This document shows positions 5,651 to 5,950 of a stretch of DNA of 5,950 nucleotides, one piece after another. The notes beneath the pieces were generated by a model that saw only the letters and a list, made by a program, of their open reading frames with translations, was not told where the DNA came from and made no database searches. The position numbers were made by a program, and so were the translations under genes. Location of the stretch: NCBI GenBank assembly GCA_020434645.1, contig JAGRAK010000129.1, positions 1 through 5,950 of the forward strand, written 5' to 3'. Each line of letters opens with the position of its first letter. Position 1 is the stretch's first letter. Source of the stretch: Bdellovibrionales bacterium (lineage in GTDB: Bacteria; Bdellovibrionota; Bdellovibrionia; Bdellovibrionales; UBA1609).

Positions 5651-5950
5651 ATGAAAATATTGAGTATAATGACAAAAAAACAATTTTTTAAAAAAATGAG
5701 TGTAACGGCTCGTCGCTTCTTGCGTATTTGTTTTTCGGCGCTGCCTAAGTTTTTAAAGCATCCGCTTATGCGATCAATGATTCATATAGAATATAATTTA
5801 AGCTCTGACTACACTTTCAAAATAGCCGAAACAAAAGAAGAGCTTGAGCAGGCCTTTCGAATATTGCATGATGCTTATGTAGAAATGAAATTTATGAATC
5901 CTGATCCCTCTGGGTTAAGGGTGACTCTTTATCATGCTATACCGCATACT
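5651..5950 (+). CDS. FeeM-like acyltransferase domain protein (3' partial)
   Basis: The frame is open from 5624 to the window end. In-frame ATGs lie at 5624, 5639, 5651, 5669 and 5696. I prefer 5651, which has GAG 7 nt upstream and lies after the possible -10; a TAA at 5621 closes the frame upstream. The 100 visible residues start with a basic, partly hydrophobic segment (about 8-45), then SSDYTFKIAETKEELEQAF and RILHDAYVEMKFMNPDPSG, followed by LRVTLYHAIPHT. The second part resembles the start of GNAT-fold N-acyl amino acid synthase (FeeM-like) domains, in which xIAxTxEExxxAFxLxxxxYVE is followed by a conserved proline-rich turn. Those enzymes transfer a fatty acyl group from acyl carrier protein to an amino acid. 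The catalytic part lies beyond the window, so this is a family suggestion from memory. It is divergent from the PLD gene and not part of the degradation operon. Confidence 0.55.
   Translation, partial: MKILSIMTKKQFFKKMSVTARRFLRICFSALPKFLKHPLMRSMIHIEYNLSSDYTFKIAETKEELEQAFRILHDAYVEMKFMNPDPSGLRVTLYHAIPHT

Overview
The window carries a tightly packed five-gene operon on the + strand (1-3987) for breakdown of an aminated aromatic compound. A convergent gene for an exported phospholipase D family protein follows (3999-5417, - strand), then a divergent intergenic region and the 5' part of a + strand gene running off the right edge (5651-5950). There are no rRNA, tRNA, CRISPR or insertion-sequence signals.

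Operon, in order: (1) catalytic beta subunit of a LigB-type two-subunit 2-aminophenol 1,6-dioxygenase (AmnB/CnbCb type), missing about 17 N-terminal codons at the left edge; (2) its non-catalytic alpha partner (AmnA/CnbCa type), with an unusual acidic C-terminal tail of about 50 residues; (3) an asparaginase II (Rhizobium AnsA-type) homologue that keeps the Ser/Lys catalytic set but has lost the cysteines of the metal site; (4) a RidA-fold 2-aminomuconate deaminase (AmnD/NbaF/CnbZ type); (5) a KynB-type kynurenine formamidase. Junctions are a 1-nt overlap, an 8-nt overlap, a 12-nt gap and a 4-nt overlap, so the genes are very probably co-transcribed and partly translationally coupled.

How they may work together: KynB releases kynurenine from N-formylkynurenine. 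The pathway then leads through 3-hydroxyanthranilate (or 2-aminophenol) to ring cleavage by the AmnAB pair. After oxidation of the semialdehyde, the RidA-type deaminase removes ammonia from 2-aminomuconate. The other expected enzymes (tryptophan dioxygenase, kynurenine monooxygenase, kynureninase, semialdehyde dehydrogenase, decarboxylases) are not in the window and may lie upstream. Two points stand out. A LigB-type heteromeric dioxygenase sits with a kynurenine gene, where a cupin 3-hydroxyanthranilate dioxygenase would be usual. An asparaginase II homologue with no obvious step sits in the middle of the operon.

Organism: moderate to low GC, Shine-Dalgarno-led genes, an exported ClsC-like PLD protein and a FeeM-like acyltransferase suggest a Gram-negative bacterium. 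A Bdellovibrio-like or other former deltaproteobacterium is a guess from the flavour of the proteins, not something shown by the sequence.
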